Of a DNA stretch of 11,012 nucleotides, positions 1 to 7,254 are shown piece after piece. The DNA is from DASVAL01 sp035649575. GTDB lineage: Bacteria; Planctomycetota; UBA1135; UBA2386. Within the stretch, counting starts at the first letter, position 1, and each line of letters opens with the position of its first letter. The notes below the pieces were generated by a model. The model saw only the letters and a program-made list of their open reading frames with translations, made no database searches and was not told where the DNA came from. The DNA is taken from positions 1 through 11,012 of the forward strand of contig DASRJH010000157.1 in the NCBI GenBank assembly GCA_035649575.1. Reading direction: 5' to 3'. Both the position numbers and the translations under genes were made by a program.

Positions 1-32
1 AAGCGGTGAGCGCGGATGGACAGGCGAGGCAG

Positions 33-2072
33 CTACCTGGCAGGTTGTGACGGCAGCAGCAGGTCGAGCCAGGCGACGCCGAACGGGGCATCGGTATCGA
101 CCTGCTTGTTGCCGCGCGTCGTTTCGCCGCGCAACGCGAGCTGCAACACGCCCGGCATGCCATCCGCGGCGCCGCGAGTCACGGCGCTGCTGGCCTCGAG
201 CGAGGCCTCGCTCTCGAACGGGTGAAAGTTGGCGTGGGTCGTCGTGGCGACCGCCACGTAGCGGTCGACCATCGCGCGCGGCAGCGTCCACTTCGCGTTC
301 GGCCCGACGAGCACGAGTGCGTCGGCAGTGGCGCCGGGCCGCAGCTGGCAATCGCTCTGGCGTGGCCAGACGACGGCCACCGAACGGTCCTCGACGATCG
401 AGAGCAGGGCCACGTGCACTTCGCGGGCACTGCGGTTCGTGATGCGGAACGTGATCGCGCCGCCGCCCGATGTCGCCGCCATCGCGGGCGCCTTGGCTTC
501 GACGCGGCCGTCCGGGAGCTTGCACCACTCGGCCGCTGGCTCGCGGCCTTCGAGCGCGCCGAGTGCCTCGGGCGGGGTCGGCACGACCTCGAGCGCGATG
601 GTCAGTTGGGACGGCGTTGCCACGAGCTCACGCAGGGTCCGGTAGGAGTGTTCGATGCGCAAGCGGCCTTCGAGCGCTGCCTTGTCGCCCGGCAGCGAGC
701 GCGCCACGTAGCCTGCGGGATCGAGCAGCTGCAGCGCGCCGTCGCTGGCGCGGCCGATGGTCCCATCCGCACCGTCGCTCGCGAACACCGCGTACTCCGA
801 ACCCCGCAGCACGTCGCCCGGAACTCCCGACTGACGCTTGAGACGCAGCGGTGGCCGCCCGCTCGATGGTCCGCGCAGGCGCGCCACGAGCGCGCGTTCG
901 ACGAGGTTCCTGCCCTCGTCACAGAGGCGGAACACCGAGCTGTCCGGGCCCACCGTCTCCGACTTCGCGGTGCCGAGCACCTTTTCGTCGAGGTCGACCA
1001 GCTCGACTTCGCACGCGGAGGCGAGTCCGTGCAGGCGGCCCGCCTCCACGAACACGCGACCATCCGGCGCGACCTCCGCCGCGAACCCTTTCGGCAGCTG
1101 CAGGAAGGTGCCGTCGAAGACCGGCCGATCGAGATCACCCTCGAACGAGACGGTCTGCGGGAACTCGGCGGCAACCAGCGCCCGACTGCGCAACGCGACC
1201 TCGCGCCACGAACGCGCCTGCGCGCTACGCAGCAACGTCGTCAGGCTGTGCGTCAAGGCTCCGGTGCGACGCCCGCTCGGGAGCTCGCGTTCGAACGCGA
1301 GCTCGGAGTTGCTGCTCGCCGCGATGTGCAGGTAGCGCAATCCGGTCGCGTCGTCGGCCGTGCGCAGCGGGTCGTTGTCGTCGAGCAGCGGCAGATCCTT
1401 CGGCCAGATCGCGTGGACCCAGGCTTCGTCCCATGGCCGTGTGTCCGCCGGTTCGAAGCGGGTCGCGCGAGGTCGCGCACCGCGCGTCACGTCGCCCGAG
1501 TAGCAGGAGTCGGTGACGACGACGACGTGACGGGCCTTCGCGGCGAGCGCGCGCACGAGCGAGTAGATCTCGTCGTCGACGAGATCGCGGTTGTGCGTCT
1601 CGTCGGACCGGCTGTCGAAGCAGACCAGGCTGCCGTCGAAGGAACCGGCGATCCCTTCTTGGGCCTCCATTCCCTTGTTCGATTCGCGGCCACTCTTGTC
1701 GATCACGCGCGAACCGTGGCCACTGAACCAGAACACCGCGCAGGTCGAAGCATCGGCTTGCGCGATCAGATGATCATGGAAGCGTTCGATGATGCGCTGG
1801 TGAGTCGCGTCCTTGTCCAGCAGGACCTCGATGTCCCTCGCCTCGAAGCCGCCGTTCCGGCGCAGCACCGTCTGCACCGAGCGCAGGTCGTTGTGCACGC
1901 CGCCGAGCGGAGCAGGCACGAGGCGATTGTTGTCCGCGGGCAGCTCGTAGTTCTGCACGCCGACCAGCAGCGCGAGCCGGGGGCGGTTGCCGGCGGGAGC
2001 GCCCTGGGCCGTCGCCGGGGTCAGGATCCCGGCGACGGCCAGCAGCAACGCGGTGGGGAGCAGAGTGCGCAT
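33..2072 (-). CDS. Secreted caspase-like peptidase (C14 family, metacaspase/orthocaspase type)
   Basis: A 679-residue exported cysteine peptidase of the caspase-like clan. Residues 1-23 form a signal peptide (hydrophobic core LLPTALLLAVAGIL, then ATAQG). The p20-like domain spans about residues 30-310: it opens with LALLVGVQNY, carries the catalytic His119 in FSGHGS and the catalytic Cys190 in TDSCYSGD, so the dyad is complete. Family members usually cut after Arg or Lys; specificity here cannot be read. The C-terminal half (about 480-679) is beta-rich and contains ITNRSAREVHVALLSI followed by VAVVWPR, a pattern seen after the peptidase domain in other bacterial caspase-family proteins. The start at 2072 is chosen because the signal peptide begins there; the open frame continues upstream only as arginine-rich shadow. 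It starts 20 bases after the upstream gene's stop, without a clear Shine-Dalgarno, suggesting an operon and translational coupling. Its substrate is unknown. Confidence 0.9.
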   Translation of the reverse strand: MRTLLPTALLLAVAGILTPATAQGAPAGNRPRLALLVGVQNYELPADNNRLVPAPLGGVHNDLRSVQTVLRRNGGFEARDIEVLLDKDATHQRIIERFHDHLIAQADASTCAVFWFSGHGSRVIDKSGRESNKGMEAQEGIAGSFDGSLVCFDSRSDETHNRDLVDDEIYSLVRALAAKARHVVVVTDSCYSGDVTRGARPRATRFEPADTRPWDEAWVHAIWPKDLPLLDDNDPLRTADDATGLRYLHIAASSNSELAFERELPSGRRTGALTHSLTTLLRSAQARSWREVALRSRALVAAEFPQTVSFEGDLDRPVFDGTFLQLPKGFAAEVAPDGRVFVEAGRLHGLASACEVELVDLDEKVLGTAKSETVGPDSSVFRLCDEGRNLVERALVARLRGPSSGRPPLRLKRQSGVPGDVLRGSEYAVFASDGADGTIGRASDGALQLLDPAGYVARSLPGDKAALEGRLRIEHSYRTLRELVATPSQLTIALEVVPTPPEALGALEGREPAAEWCKLPDGRVEAKAPAMAATSGGGAITFRITNRSAREVHVALLSIVEDRSVAVVWPRQSDCQLRPGATADALVLVGPNAKWTLPRAMVDRYVAVATTTHANFHPFESEASLEASSAVTRGAADGMPGVLQLALRGETTRGNKQVDTDAPFGVAWLDLLLPSQPAR

Positions 2073-2092
2073 GGATGTGCGCGCCCGGGTGG

Positions 2093-4411
2093 CTAGCGGG
2101 TGGTGCGTGCGACGACGGAGTAGGGACCGATGCGGCCGCTCGCCACGTTCACGGTGGCGACGAGGACATCGATCGTCTTGCAGACATCGATTCCGAGCGG
2201 AATCACGAGCTGGATGGGCTCCTTGTCGTACTCGTCGCCCGTGTTGGCCTTGTTGCTGTTGGTCACCGGGGCGCCGTTGTCGCCGGTCTGTTGTGGTTTC
2301 GGCTTGACGATGAGCTTGATCTGCGTGATGCCGTCGACGGGTTTGACGGAATCGACGTCGACCGCGTACTGGTCGGACAACAGGTCGGTGTGCAGCACCG
2401 CGGTGTACTCGGGCGGCAGACTGTCCGTGCTGATGAGCTCGATCTCGATGTTCGGCCACATCGGGGCGATGCTCGTGGGCTCGATCGGAATCACCTTGGC
2501 CAGCAGCGGTTCATCTACCACGCCGGCGGCCTTGTGGTCGACGTAGATCTTCACGAGCTTCGCGACCTTCAGGATGTCCGCGGCGACCGGCACCTTCACG
2601 TTGAGCAGTTTGAGATCTGCGTTGGACTGCCACTGCTGCAGTTCGAGGCCGAGGTAGACCTTCACGCCGTCCGGCTTCGGGTCGACCTTGATCACTACGA
2701 GCTTGTATCCGGCGTCAGCCACCCAGGCGTCCGCGTTGATCACGACCTGCGTGCCATCGTCCGACGGCTTGAGGCTCACCTGGATCTTCGGGCCGTAGTA
2801 GTTCTTCTCCACGAGGTAGGCCCAATCGGACACCGGCAGCGGCTTCTTTGGCTTGGCCAACGCGTTGGTGATGCTCACCTCCAATTCGTCGGGTGAGAGC
2901 TGCCAGGCCTGATCCTCGAACACGGTGCCATCGGCCGCGATCAACAGACGCGCCGGCACTGCTTGCACGCCATACTTCTTCGCGAGGTCGGCATGGACTC
3001 CCTTGCCGTCGAACACGATCTTCCAATCCATGTCGAACCCATCGGCGGCCTGCAACACGAGGCCCCGGTCCGCATCGGAATCGAGCGAGACGCTGACGAT
3101 CTCGAACCCCTGCGCGCGGTAGCTCTCGTAGAGCCTGGTCAGCTTCTGGCGTTCGGCGAGCGAGTCGTAGTCGGAGACCGAGAAGAAGTCGAGCAGCACG
3201 ACCTTGCCAACCAGATCCGAAGAGGTGAGGACCGTGCCATCGATCAGGTTGGTAGCAAATGGAACGATCTGATCGCCGACCTGGATGTTGTCCGCGTGCA
3301 GCTTGATGGCTGCTTCCTTCGCGGCGTCGGTGCCCGGGTATTGGTGTACCGCGCCGTAGAGCAGGGCCTTGGCGACCACGTCGACGGGAGGCATGTAGGT
3401 TGGCAGCGATCCGTCGCTGTTTGGCGCCCAGCCGCCGTCGATCGGGATCTTGATCGTGCCGTCGACGGGCTTGAGTGCCACGAGCGTGCGCAGACCCGCT
3501 GCGGCGTCGAGCACGATCTGCTTGTAGATCGCGCTGTGCTTGAGCTGCTCGTCGCGTCGTCTCTGGTCCTCGATGGCTTTCAGCTTCTCGTTGTAGCTGG
3601 CCTCGACCGGTGCCGGCTTGATGTTGCGCCACGATCCGACCGCCGTTTCGTTGGCGTTCAGTTTCGCTGCGATCAGTGCATCGACCATGAAGGTCGTTGC
3701 CTTGGTGGGCGTGTTCACAGGGATGATGCTGTTGATGCCCAGGCGCGAAATGAGATCGGCTTCGGCGACGGCCAGGGCGGCCTTGTCGGCAGGCGTCTTC
3801 ACATCCTTGCGGATGCTCTCGAGCAGCGCCGACGCGAGGTCCCACTTGTTGAGCCGCGTCGCGACGAAGACGGCGTCGAGACGCTTGTCGAACACGTCAC
3901 CCTCGGCTGCGACGACCTTCAGGTACTCATTGACCGTGTCCGAGAGTTCGACCACATCCCCCGCGGCCAGCGCGATCTGCAGCAAGTCGGACTGATCCGC
4001 GCTATCGGCATCGAGGTCCTTCAGGATCCTCACGGCAGCGTCGATCATCTTGAGCTTGACGTAGATCCGCGCCAGCAGCGAACGAGCGCCCTCGGCCTCC
4101 TTGGTCCCCTTGAATTGCCGGATGAACTCCTCGAGCCGGACTGCCCAGATCTTCAGCAACTCCTCTTCGCCGTAGGTGGTGAGCTCGGGCGGGTCGGTCG
4201 ACAGCGCGACCTCCGTCAGCATCGTCTGCAGCGAGGTGCGGATCGAGGCGAACTGGGACGCAGCCGCTGCGCTGGTCAGCTTCACGGTCATTTGCGCCTT
4301 GCGTGCCGCAATGGCGCTGACGTTCGTGTCCCGCGTCGTCTTGGGGGTCTCCTGAGCCAATGCGGAAATCGAAAGCGCCGCGAGGACGGCGCTCGATACG
4401 GTAAGTCTCAT
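2093..4411 (-). CDS. Large exported protein with a redox-inactive thioredoxin-like domain and tandem C-terminal domains
   Basis: A 772-residue exported protein without an established function. Residues 1-20 are a signal peptide ending in ALAQ. Residues about 60-370 are mostly helical, with TPR-like pairs such as GARSLLARIYVKLKMIDAAV. Residues about 380-505 form an AhpC/TSA-TlpA type thioredoxin fold: VVLLDFFSVSDYDSLAE aligns with the usual active-site strand and helix, and cis-Pro486 is kept in GVQAVPARLLIAADG. The CxxC motif is replaced by DYDS (414-417), and the only cysteine in the whole protein lies near the C terminus, so thiol redox chemistry is not expected. Residues about 542-628 and 653-765 look like two copies of one beta-rich domain. 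The start at 4411 is set by the signal peptide and a strong AGAAGGAG six bases upstream. It is the first gene of a unit with the caspase-like peptidase, so it may act as its envelope scaffold or partner (inference). Confidence 0.88.
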   Translation of the reverse strand: MRLTVSSAVLAALSISALAQETPKTTRDTNVSAIAARKAQMTVKLTSAAAASQFASIRTSLQTMLTEVALSTDPPELTTYGEEELLKIWAVRLEEFIRQFKGTKEAEGARSLLARIYVKLKMIDAAVRILKDLDADSADQSDLLQIALAAGDVVELSDTVNEYLKVVAAEGDVFDKRLDAVFVATRLNKWDLASALLESIRKDVKTPADKAALAVAEADLISRLGINSIIPVNTPTKATTFMVDALIAAKLNANETAVGSWRNIKPAPVEASYNEKLKAIEDQRRRDEQLKHSAIYKQIVLDAAAGLRTLVALKPVDGTIKIPIDGGWAPNSDGSLPTYMPPVDVVAKALLYGAVHQYPGTDAAKEAAIKLHADNIQVGDQIVPFATNLIDGTVLTSSDLVGKVVLLDFFSVSDYDSLAERQKLTRLYESYRAQGFEIVSVSLDSDADRGLVLQAADGFDMDWKIVFDGKGVHADLAKKYGVQAVPARLLIAADGTVFEDQAWQLSPDELEVSITNALAKPKKPLPVSDWAYLVEKNYYGPKIQVSLKPSDDGTQVVINADAWVADAGYKLVVIKVDPKPDGVKVYLGLELQQWQSNADLKLLNVKVPVAADILKVAKLVKIYVDHKAAGVVDEPLLAKVIPIEPTSIAPMWPNIEIELISTDSLPPEYTAVLHTDLLSDQYAVDVDSVKPVDGITQIKLIVKPKPQQTGDNGAPVTNSNKANTGDEYDKEPIQLVIPLGIDVCKTIDVLVATVNVASGRIGPYSVVARTTR

Positions 4412-4417
4412 TGATTG

Positions 4418-4425
4418 CTCCTTCT
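4418..4425 (-). promoter_or_regulatory. Strong ribosome binding site deciding the 4411 start
   Basis: On the minus strand AGAAGGAG lies six bases before the ATG at 4411. It separates the true start, directly followed by a signal peptide, from the further 33 codons of open frame upstream. It is one of the clearest Shine-Dalgarno sequences in the window and suggests efficient translation of the thioredoxin-like protein. Confidence 0.75.
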
Positions 4426-4529
4426 GGGGTGAATGTCGCGCGAGGGCGGCTGCTTCTACAGTCGCGGGGGTCGCGAGGCTGCGATCGGGCCTCGCGATGA
4501 ACTCGCGCATTCTTCCGTTCGTCGCGACG

Positions 4530-4552
4530 AAAAACGAGGGGGCCCCACCTCG
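4530..4552 (-). terminator. Possible small intrinsic terminator (minus strand)
   Basis: On the minus strand CGAGG pairs with CCTCG across a short G/C-rich loop (4552-4535) and is followed directly by TTTTT (4534 upward in minus-strand order, with one base unclear at the edge). The stem is only five base pairs, and the core is itself palindromic (GGGGCCCC). It would stop minus-strand transcription arriving from above 4552, ahead of the promoter of the gene at 4411. Chance formation is quite possible. Confidence 0.3.
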
Positions 4553-4898
4553 GTTCAGAGATTCGTTGCAAAAACCATCATTCCTGGCAACGGAGTCCGG
4601 GATGCGCTGCGGCGCGTGAGCGGGTGGGTCGCGGCCTCGGCATCGCGAGTTGCCGCTGCGTCGGTCGCGGCGCCGCGATCGCGCCCACGATCACGCAGGG
4701 TGTCGCTTAGATCGCCCTCGAGCACACGTTGCAGCGCGAGATCGAGTGGCCGGCGCCGCGTCGCGATCCCCACGAGCCCACGCGCTTCTGCACCTCCGCG
4801 CGCACTCTGCAGCGCAGCCTGCGAATTCTGCGCCAGAAGGAACATGCATCACCGAGCCGCTGTCGACACTTGCACCGGCAAGGTCGCAGCGTAGTGTT

Positions 4899-5054
4899 GC
4901 TCGTGCCCTGTGCGGGGAAGCCGGTGTGATTCCGGCGCTGTCCCGCAGCTGTCACCGAGGACGAACGTCCAGCAAGCCACTGGCGCACCTTGTCGGGTGT
5001 GCTGGGAAGGCGGACCAGTAGGTCGATCCGGAAGCCAGAACACCCGCGCAGAGC
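4899..5054 (+). promoter_or_regulatory. Cobalamin riboswitch (AdoCbl/B12 aptamer)
   Basis: The conserved class elements occur in order. GGGGAAGCCGGTGTGATTCC at 4914-4933 begins the core, with P3 formed by GCCGG 4920-4924 and CCGGC 4932-4936; it continues into CGCTGTCCCGCAGCTGT. Then come AGCCACTG (4975-4982), a seven-pair stem GCGCACC 4983-4989 with GGTGTGC 4996-5002, GGGAAGG (5004-5010), and the B12 box AGCCAGAACACCCGC (5033-5047). P1 can form from GCTCGTGC 4899-4906 and GCGCAGAGC 5046-5054 with one bulged A. Such elements bind cobalamins and usually repress the downstream gene when B12 is plentiful. The gene at 5112 is 57 bases further on the same strand. No U-run hairpin follows, so control of translation initiation is more likely than termination. 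Confidence 0.95.
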
Positions 5055-5111
5055 CGGCCGGCAGGCCGATCGACTCACTGCAATCCGGCGCGCAAGACGC
5101 CGAGGTGGAGC
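5055..5111 (+). promoter_or_regulatory. Riboswitch expression platform and ribosome binding site
   Basis: The linker between aptamer and start codon holds two mutually competing elements. GCCGG occurs in two overlapping registers (5053-5057, the first two bases being the end of P1, and 5057-5061), and either can pair with CCGGC at 5085-5089. GGCG 5087-5090 can instead pair with CGCC 5098-5101, forming a small hairpin right against the Shine-Dalgarno GAGGTGGAG (5102-5110), which precedes the ATG at 5112. This layout fits access to the ribosome site being switched, but which fold belongs to the ligand-bound state cannot be decided by eye. Confidence 0.55.
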
Positions 5112-6458
5112 ATGTCCAGGCTACGAGCCTTCGTCGGGTCGCCCCTCGCGATCCGTCTCTCCGTTCTTCTTTCTCTTTCGCTCGAGGCCGCCGAGCTCGT
5201 GCCGGCCCAGCAGATTCCCGAGGGCTGGGTGTCGGGCGTCTATCCGCTCGCTGCGCAAGTCAGCCTGGTCCTCGAGACCCCGAGCGGCATGGTGACGTTC
5301 GACGGCACCACCGTCGTGCTGACTCCGACGGGCCAACCCGGAACCGTGCTGCTGCAGTTGCCGAGCTTCGTCTACGGTTCCTTCCTGGTCCAAGCGGGAC
5401 CCGGTCACGTCCTGTTCGGCCACACCGGCAGTCTCGACGCGATCTGGTACTTGCCGTTGCAGGGCAGCCCACCGACCCAGCCGCTCGCATTCGTCACCCT
5501 CAACTACGACGCGGTGCTGTTGACGCCGACCAGCGCACTGGTCTCGGCACGCACCGGTGGGTGGGGCGCGGCCGACAACGACCTGCTCGTGCTCGACCTG
5601 CTGACCGGGAATACGCAGCTCGTCGTGCGTGTGCCCGGCGCCTCGGGACCCCTCGCGATCGCCCCGAACGGTGACGTCTACTATGCGACCGGCTACGCCG
5701 GCATCCCGATGCCTCCTGGAACGACGACGGTCCTGCGGTTCCGCCGGCTGCAGCTCGACCTCGCGTTGCAGACCCCCCGCGTCCTGGGCCTCGCCCACGC
5801 CGAGACGGTGGTCTCGGGTCTCGACTCGGCCGGAGACCTCGCGTTCGACGACGACGGGGACCTGCTGTTCGTCGATTGGTTCAACTCACGTATCGGCGAG
5901 ATCAGCGATGCCGTGGGCTCGTCGCCCTGGCTGGCCGCGCCATTGGCCGACTACGCCCTCGCTGCGGTGTTCCCGACCACTGTGCAGTTCGTGCCGGGGA
6001 ATGGAGGGGGCGTGTTCGAACCGTTCCAGCCCGCGAACGGTTCGCTGCTCGTGCACGAGACCGACTACACGGCGATCAGCCGGGCCCGCCGGCTGCGTGC
6101 AGCTCCGGCCGACCTCTCGGCAACCGGCGGCTCGCCGATTCCGTCCGGTCCGTTCGTGCTGACCACCGTGAACGGTCCGAACCTCGGCCTCGGCATCGTC
6201 GCGTTCGCGTTCGACGCGACGCCGGGCACGTTCACGCTGCAGATACCTGGCTTCGAACAGCCGCTGGCCTGGAGTCACGCGCTCGTTGCGACGCCGATGC
6301 TCGCGACCATTGCCTTCGATGCCAGTGGTGCGGCGGCGCTGGCGCTCGTCAATCCAGGGTTTGCCCCGGCGAACGCCGTGACGGCGCAGGTCGCGTTCGT
6401 GTCGGCTGCAGGAGTCCTCGGCGCGACTGCGCCCATCAACCTGCTCCTCGGTCCCTGA
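5112..6458 (+). CDS. Secreted beta-propeller-like protein under cobalamin riboswitch control
   Basis: A 448-residue exported protein with no named family that I recognise. An N-terminal signal sequence (hydrophobic core RLSVLLSLSL) ends near VPAQQ, residues 30-34. The body looks like an NHL/SMP-30-type beta-propeller: blades with the pattern of GPLAIAPNGDVYYATG (about 180-195) and GDLAFDDDGDLLFVDWFNSR (about 241-260). The last about 100 residues form a separate beta-rich domain ending in INLLLGP, resembling the C-terminal domain common on planctomycete secreted proteins. Only one internal cysteine-free, aromatic-rich surface is apparent; no catalytic motif is seen. The start is the first ATG in the frame and has GAGGTGGAG just before it. 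It is the only gene downstream of the riboswitch, so its amount should follow cobalamin supply. Family knowledge: BtuG of Bacteroides is a secreted beta-propeller that captures B12; a similar corrinoid-binding role here is inference only. Confidence 0.88.
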   Translation: MSRLRAFVGSPLAIRLSVLLSLSLEAAELVPAQQIPEGWVSGVYPLAAQVSLVLETPSGMVTFDGTTVVLTPTGQPGTVLLQLPSFVYGSFLVQAGPGHVLFGHTGSLDAIWYLPLQGSPPTQPLAFVTLNYDAVLLTPTSALVSARTGGWGAADNDLLVLDLLTGNTQLVVRVPGASGPLAIAPNGDVYYATGYAGIPMPPGTTTVLRFRRLQLDLALQTPRVLGLAHAETVVSGLDSAGDLAFDDDGDLLFVDWFNSRIGEISDAVGSSPWLAAPLADYALAAVFPTTVQFVPGNGGGVFEPFQPANGSLLVHETDYTAISRARRLRAAPADLSATGGSPIPSGPFVLTTVNGPNLGLGIVAFAFDATPGTFTLQIPGFEQPLAWSHALVATPMLATIAFDASGAAALALVNPGFAPANAVTAQVAFVSAAGVLGATAPINLLLGP

Positions 6459-7155
6459 CCGAGCTGGGCCCTTGCACCGCGCGCGCAAAGTGCGCCGCGA
6501 CACGGGCGACCAGCGCGCGCCGGCTCGTCTCGCTCGCTGCGAACTGGCTCGCGGTCGCGAGCGCTGCTGCGCTCTCGAAGCTCCGAGCAGCCAGCTCGCC
6601 ACAACCGGCCGCGAGCCATTGCTCGAACTCCGTCGTGCTCAACTCGAGGTGGAACTGAAAGCCATACGAGCCGTGCAAGCGGAACGCCTGCTGCTCGTAG
6701 CGCTCCGTCGAGGCGAGCAGCGTCGCGCCGGGCACCGGCGTGAACGTGTCCTGATGCCAATGGGCCACGAAAAGCGTGCTTTCGCCACTGCCCGTCACAG
6801 CGTCGGCCATGCCAGCTTGCGTCCAGCGGATCGGCGCCGCGCCGATCTCAGCGCGCTCGCCGCGGAACACCGTCGCGCCGGCAGCGCGAGCCAGCAGTTG
6901 CGCACCGAGGCACACGCCGAGGCACGGCGCGCCGCGCTCGAGGCGCGTAGCGAGCAGCGACACCTCGTCGGCGAGCCACGGATGCGGATCGAAAGCACTC
7001 ATCGAGCCGCCCATCACGACGACGAGCTCCGCCTCGGCATCCGCAGGCTCGACGCGCCGGAAGCGAGGCACGAGCGAGAAGCCGAAGTGCTCGAGCGCGG
7101 GACCGAGCCAGCCCGCACCCTCGTGTTCTTCGTGTTGGATGACGATCGCGCGCAT
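6436..7155 (-). CDS. Class I glutamine amidotransferase domain protein
   Basis: A 239-residue stand-alone type 1 glutamine amidotransferase, similar to the GMP-synthase glutaminase domain. The triad is visible: nucleophile Cys82 in LGVCLGAQLLA, His169 and Glu171 in FQFHLEL. VVVMGGSMSA (45-54) is the usual N-terminal glycine loop, and AHWHQDTF (131-138) is the typical sequence before the triad His. Such proteins release ammonia from glutamine or hydrolyse gamma-glutamyl compounds; no synthetase partner gene lies beside it, so the acceptor is unknown. The common HPE is HLE here, with the catalytic His and Glu kept. The start at 7155 has no strong Shine-Dalgarno. Its 3' end overlaps the convergent propeller gene by 23 bases. 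It lies 99 bases downstream of the sigma-like gene on the same strand, possibly co-transcribed. Confidence 0.92.
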   Translation of the reverse strand: MRAIVIQHEEHEGAGWLGPALEHFGFSLVPRFRRVEPADAEAELVVVMGGSMSAFDPHPWLADEVSLLATRLERGAPCLGVCLGAQLLARAAGATVFRGERAEIGAAPIRWTQAGMADAVTGSGESTLFVAHWHQDTFTPVPGATLLASTERYEQQAFRLHGSYGFQFHLELSTTEFEQWLAAGCGELAARSFESAAALATASQFAASETSRRALVARVAAHFARAVQGPSSVRDRGAG

Positions 7156-7184
7156 GTCTGTCGCGCATCGTACTCTCGAGGCCT

Positions 7185-7198
7185 GCCCGTCACCGGGC
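7185..7198. other. Small hairpin between the sigma-like and amidotransferase genes
   Basis: GCCCG (7185-7189) and CGGGC (7194-7198) form a five-pair stem with loop TCAC in the 99-base gap 7156-7254. No T-run follows on either strand, so it is a weak candidate for a terminator or a leader structure. Nothing else is recognisable in this gap. Confidence 0.25.
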
Positions 7199-7254
7199 TG
7201 GCCCGGCCATTCCCGCGCGCGTCGATGCCGTTCGAACAGGCGCAGGTGCGGGGA

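Larger units (their letters stand above)
4412..4898. other. Intergenic stretch of about 490 bases without a convincing gene
   Basis: This lies between the divergent units at 4411 (minus) and 4899 (plus) and should hold both promoters. I find no good sigma70-type -35/-10 pair for either direction. The best plus-strand pair (TTGCAC at 4870, TAGTGT at 4892) would start transcription inside the first riboswitch helix and is not accepted. A 96-codon minus-strand open frame (4845 to 4555) has no Shine-Dalgarno, no recognisable domain and an arginine/alanine-rich random look; it is not called as a gene. Just past its stop is a small hairpin followed by five T on the minus strand (listed separately). 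Confidence 0.6.

Noticed and set aside
222..2096. Plus-strand open frame of 624 codons opposite the caspase-like gene
   Set aside because: Its translation is rich in Arg, His, Glu and Val with no domain, the typical shadow of a GC-rich gene on the other strand, which has clear family motifs.
2963..4414. Plus-strand open frame of 483 codons opposite the thioredoxin-like gene
   Set aside because: Low-complexity Asp/Arg/Leu/Val translation, no ribosome site and full overlap with a well-supported minus-strand gene.
4555..4845. Minus-strand frame of 96 codons as a protein gene
   Set aside because: No ribosome site, weak third-position GC bias compared with the neighbouring genes, and no domain; kept only as a low-interest observation.
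4870..4897. TTGCAC and TAGTGT with 16-base spacing as promoter of the riboswitch unit
   Set aside because: The -10 match is poor and the implied transcription start would fall inside the first strand of riboswitch helix P1.
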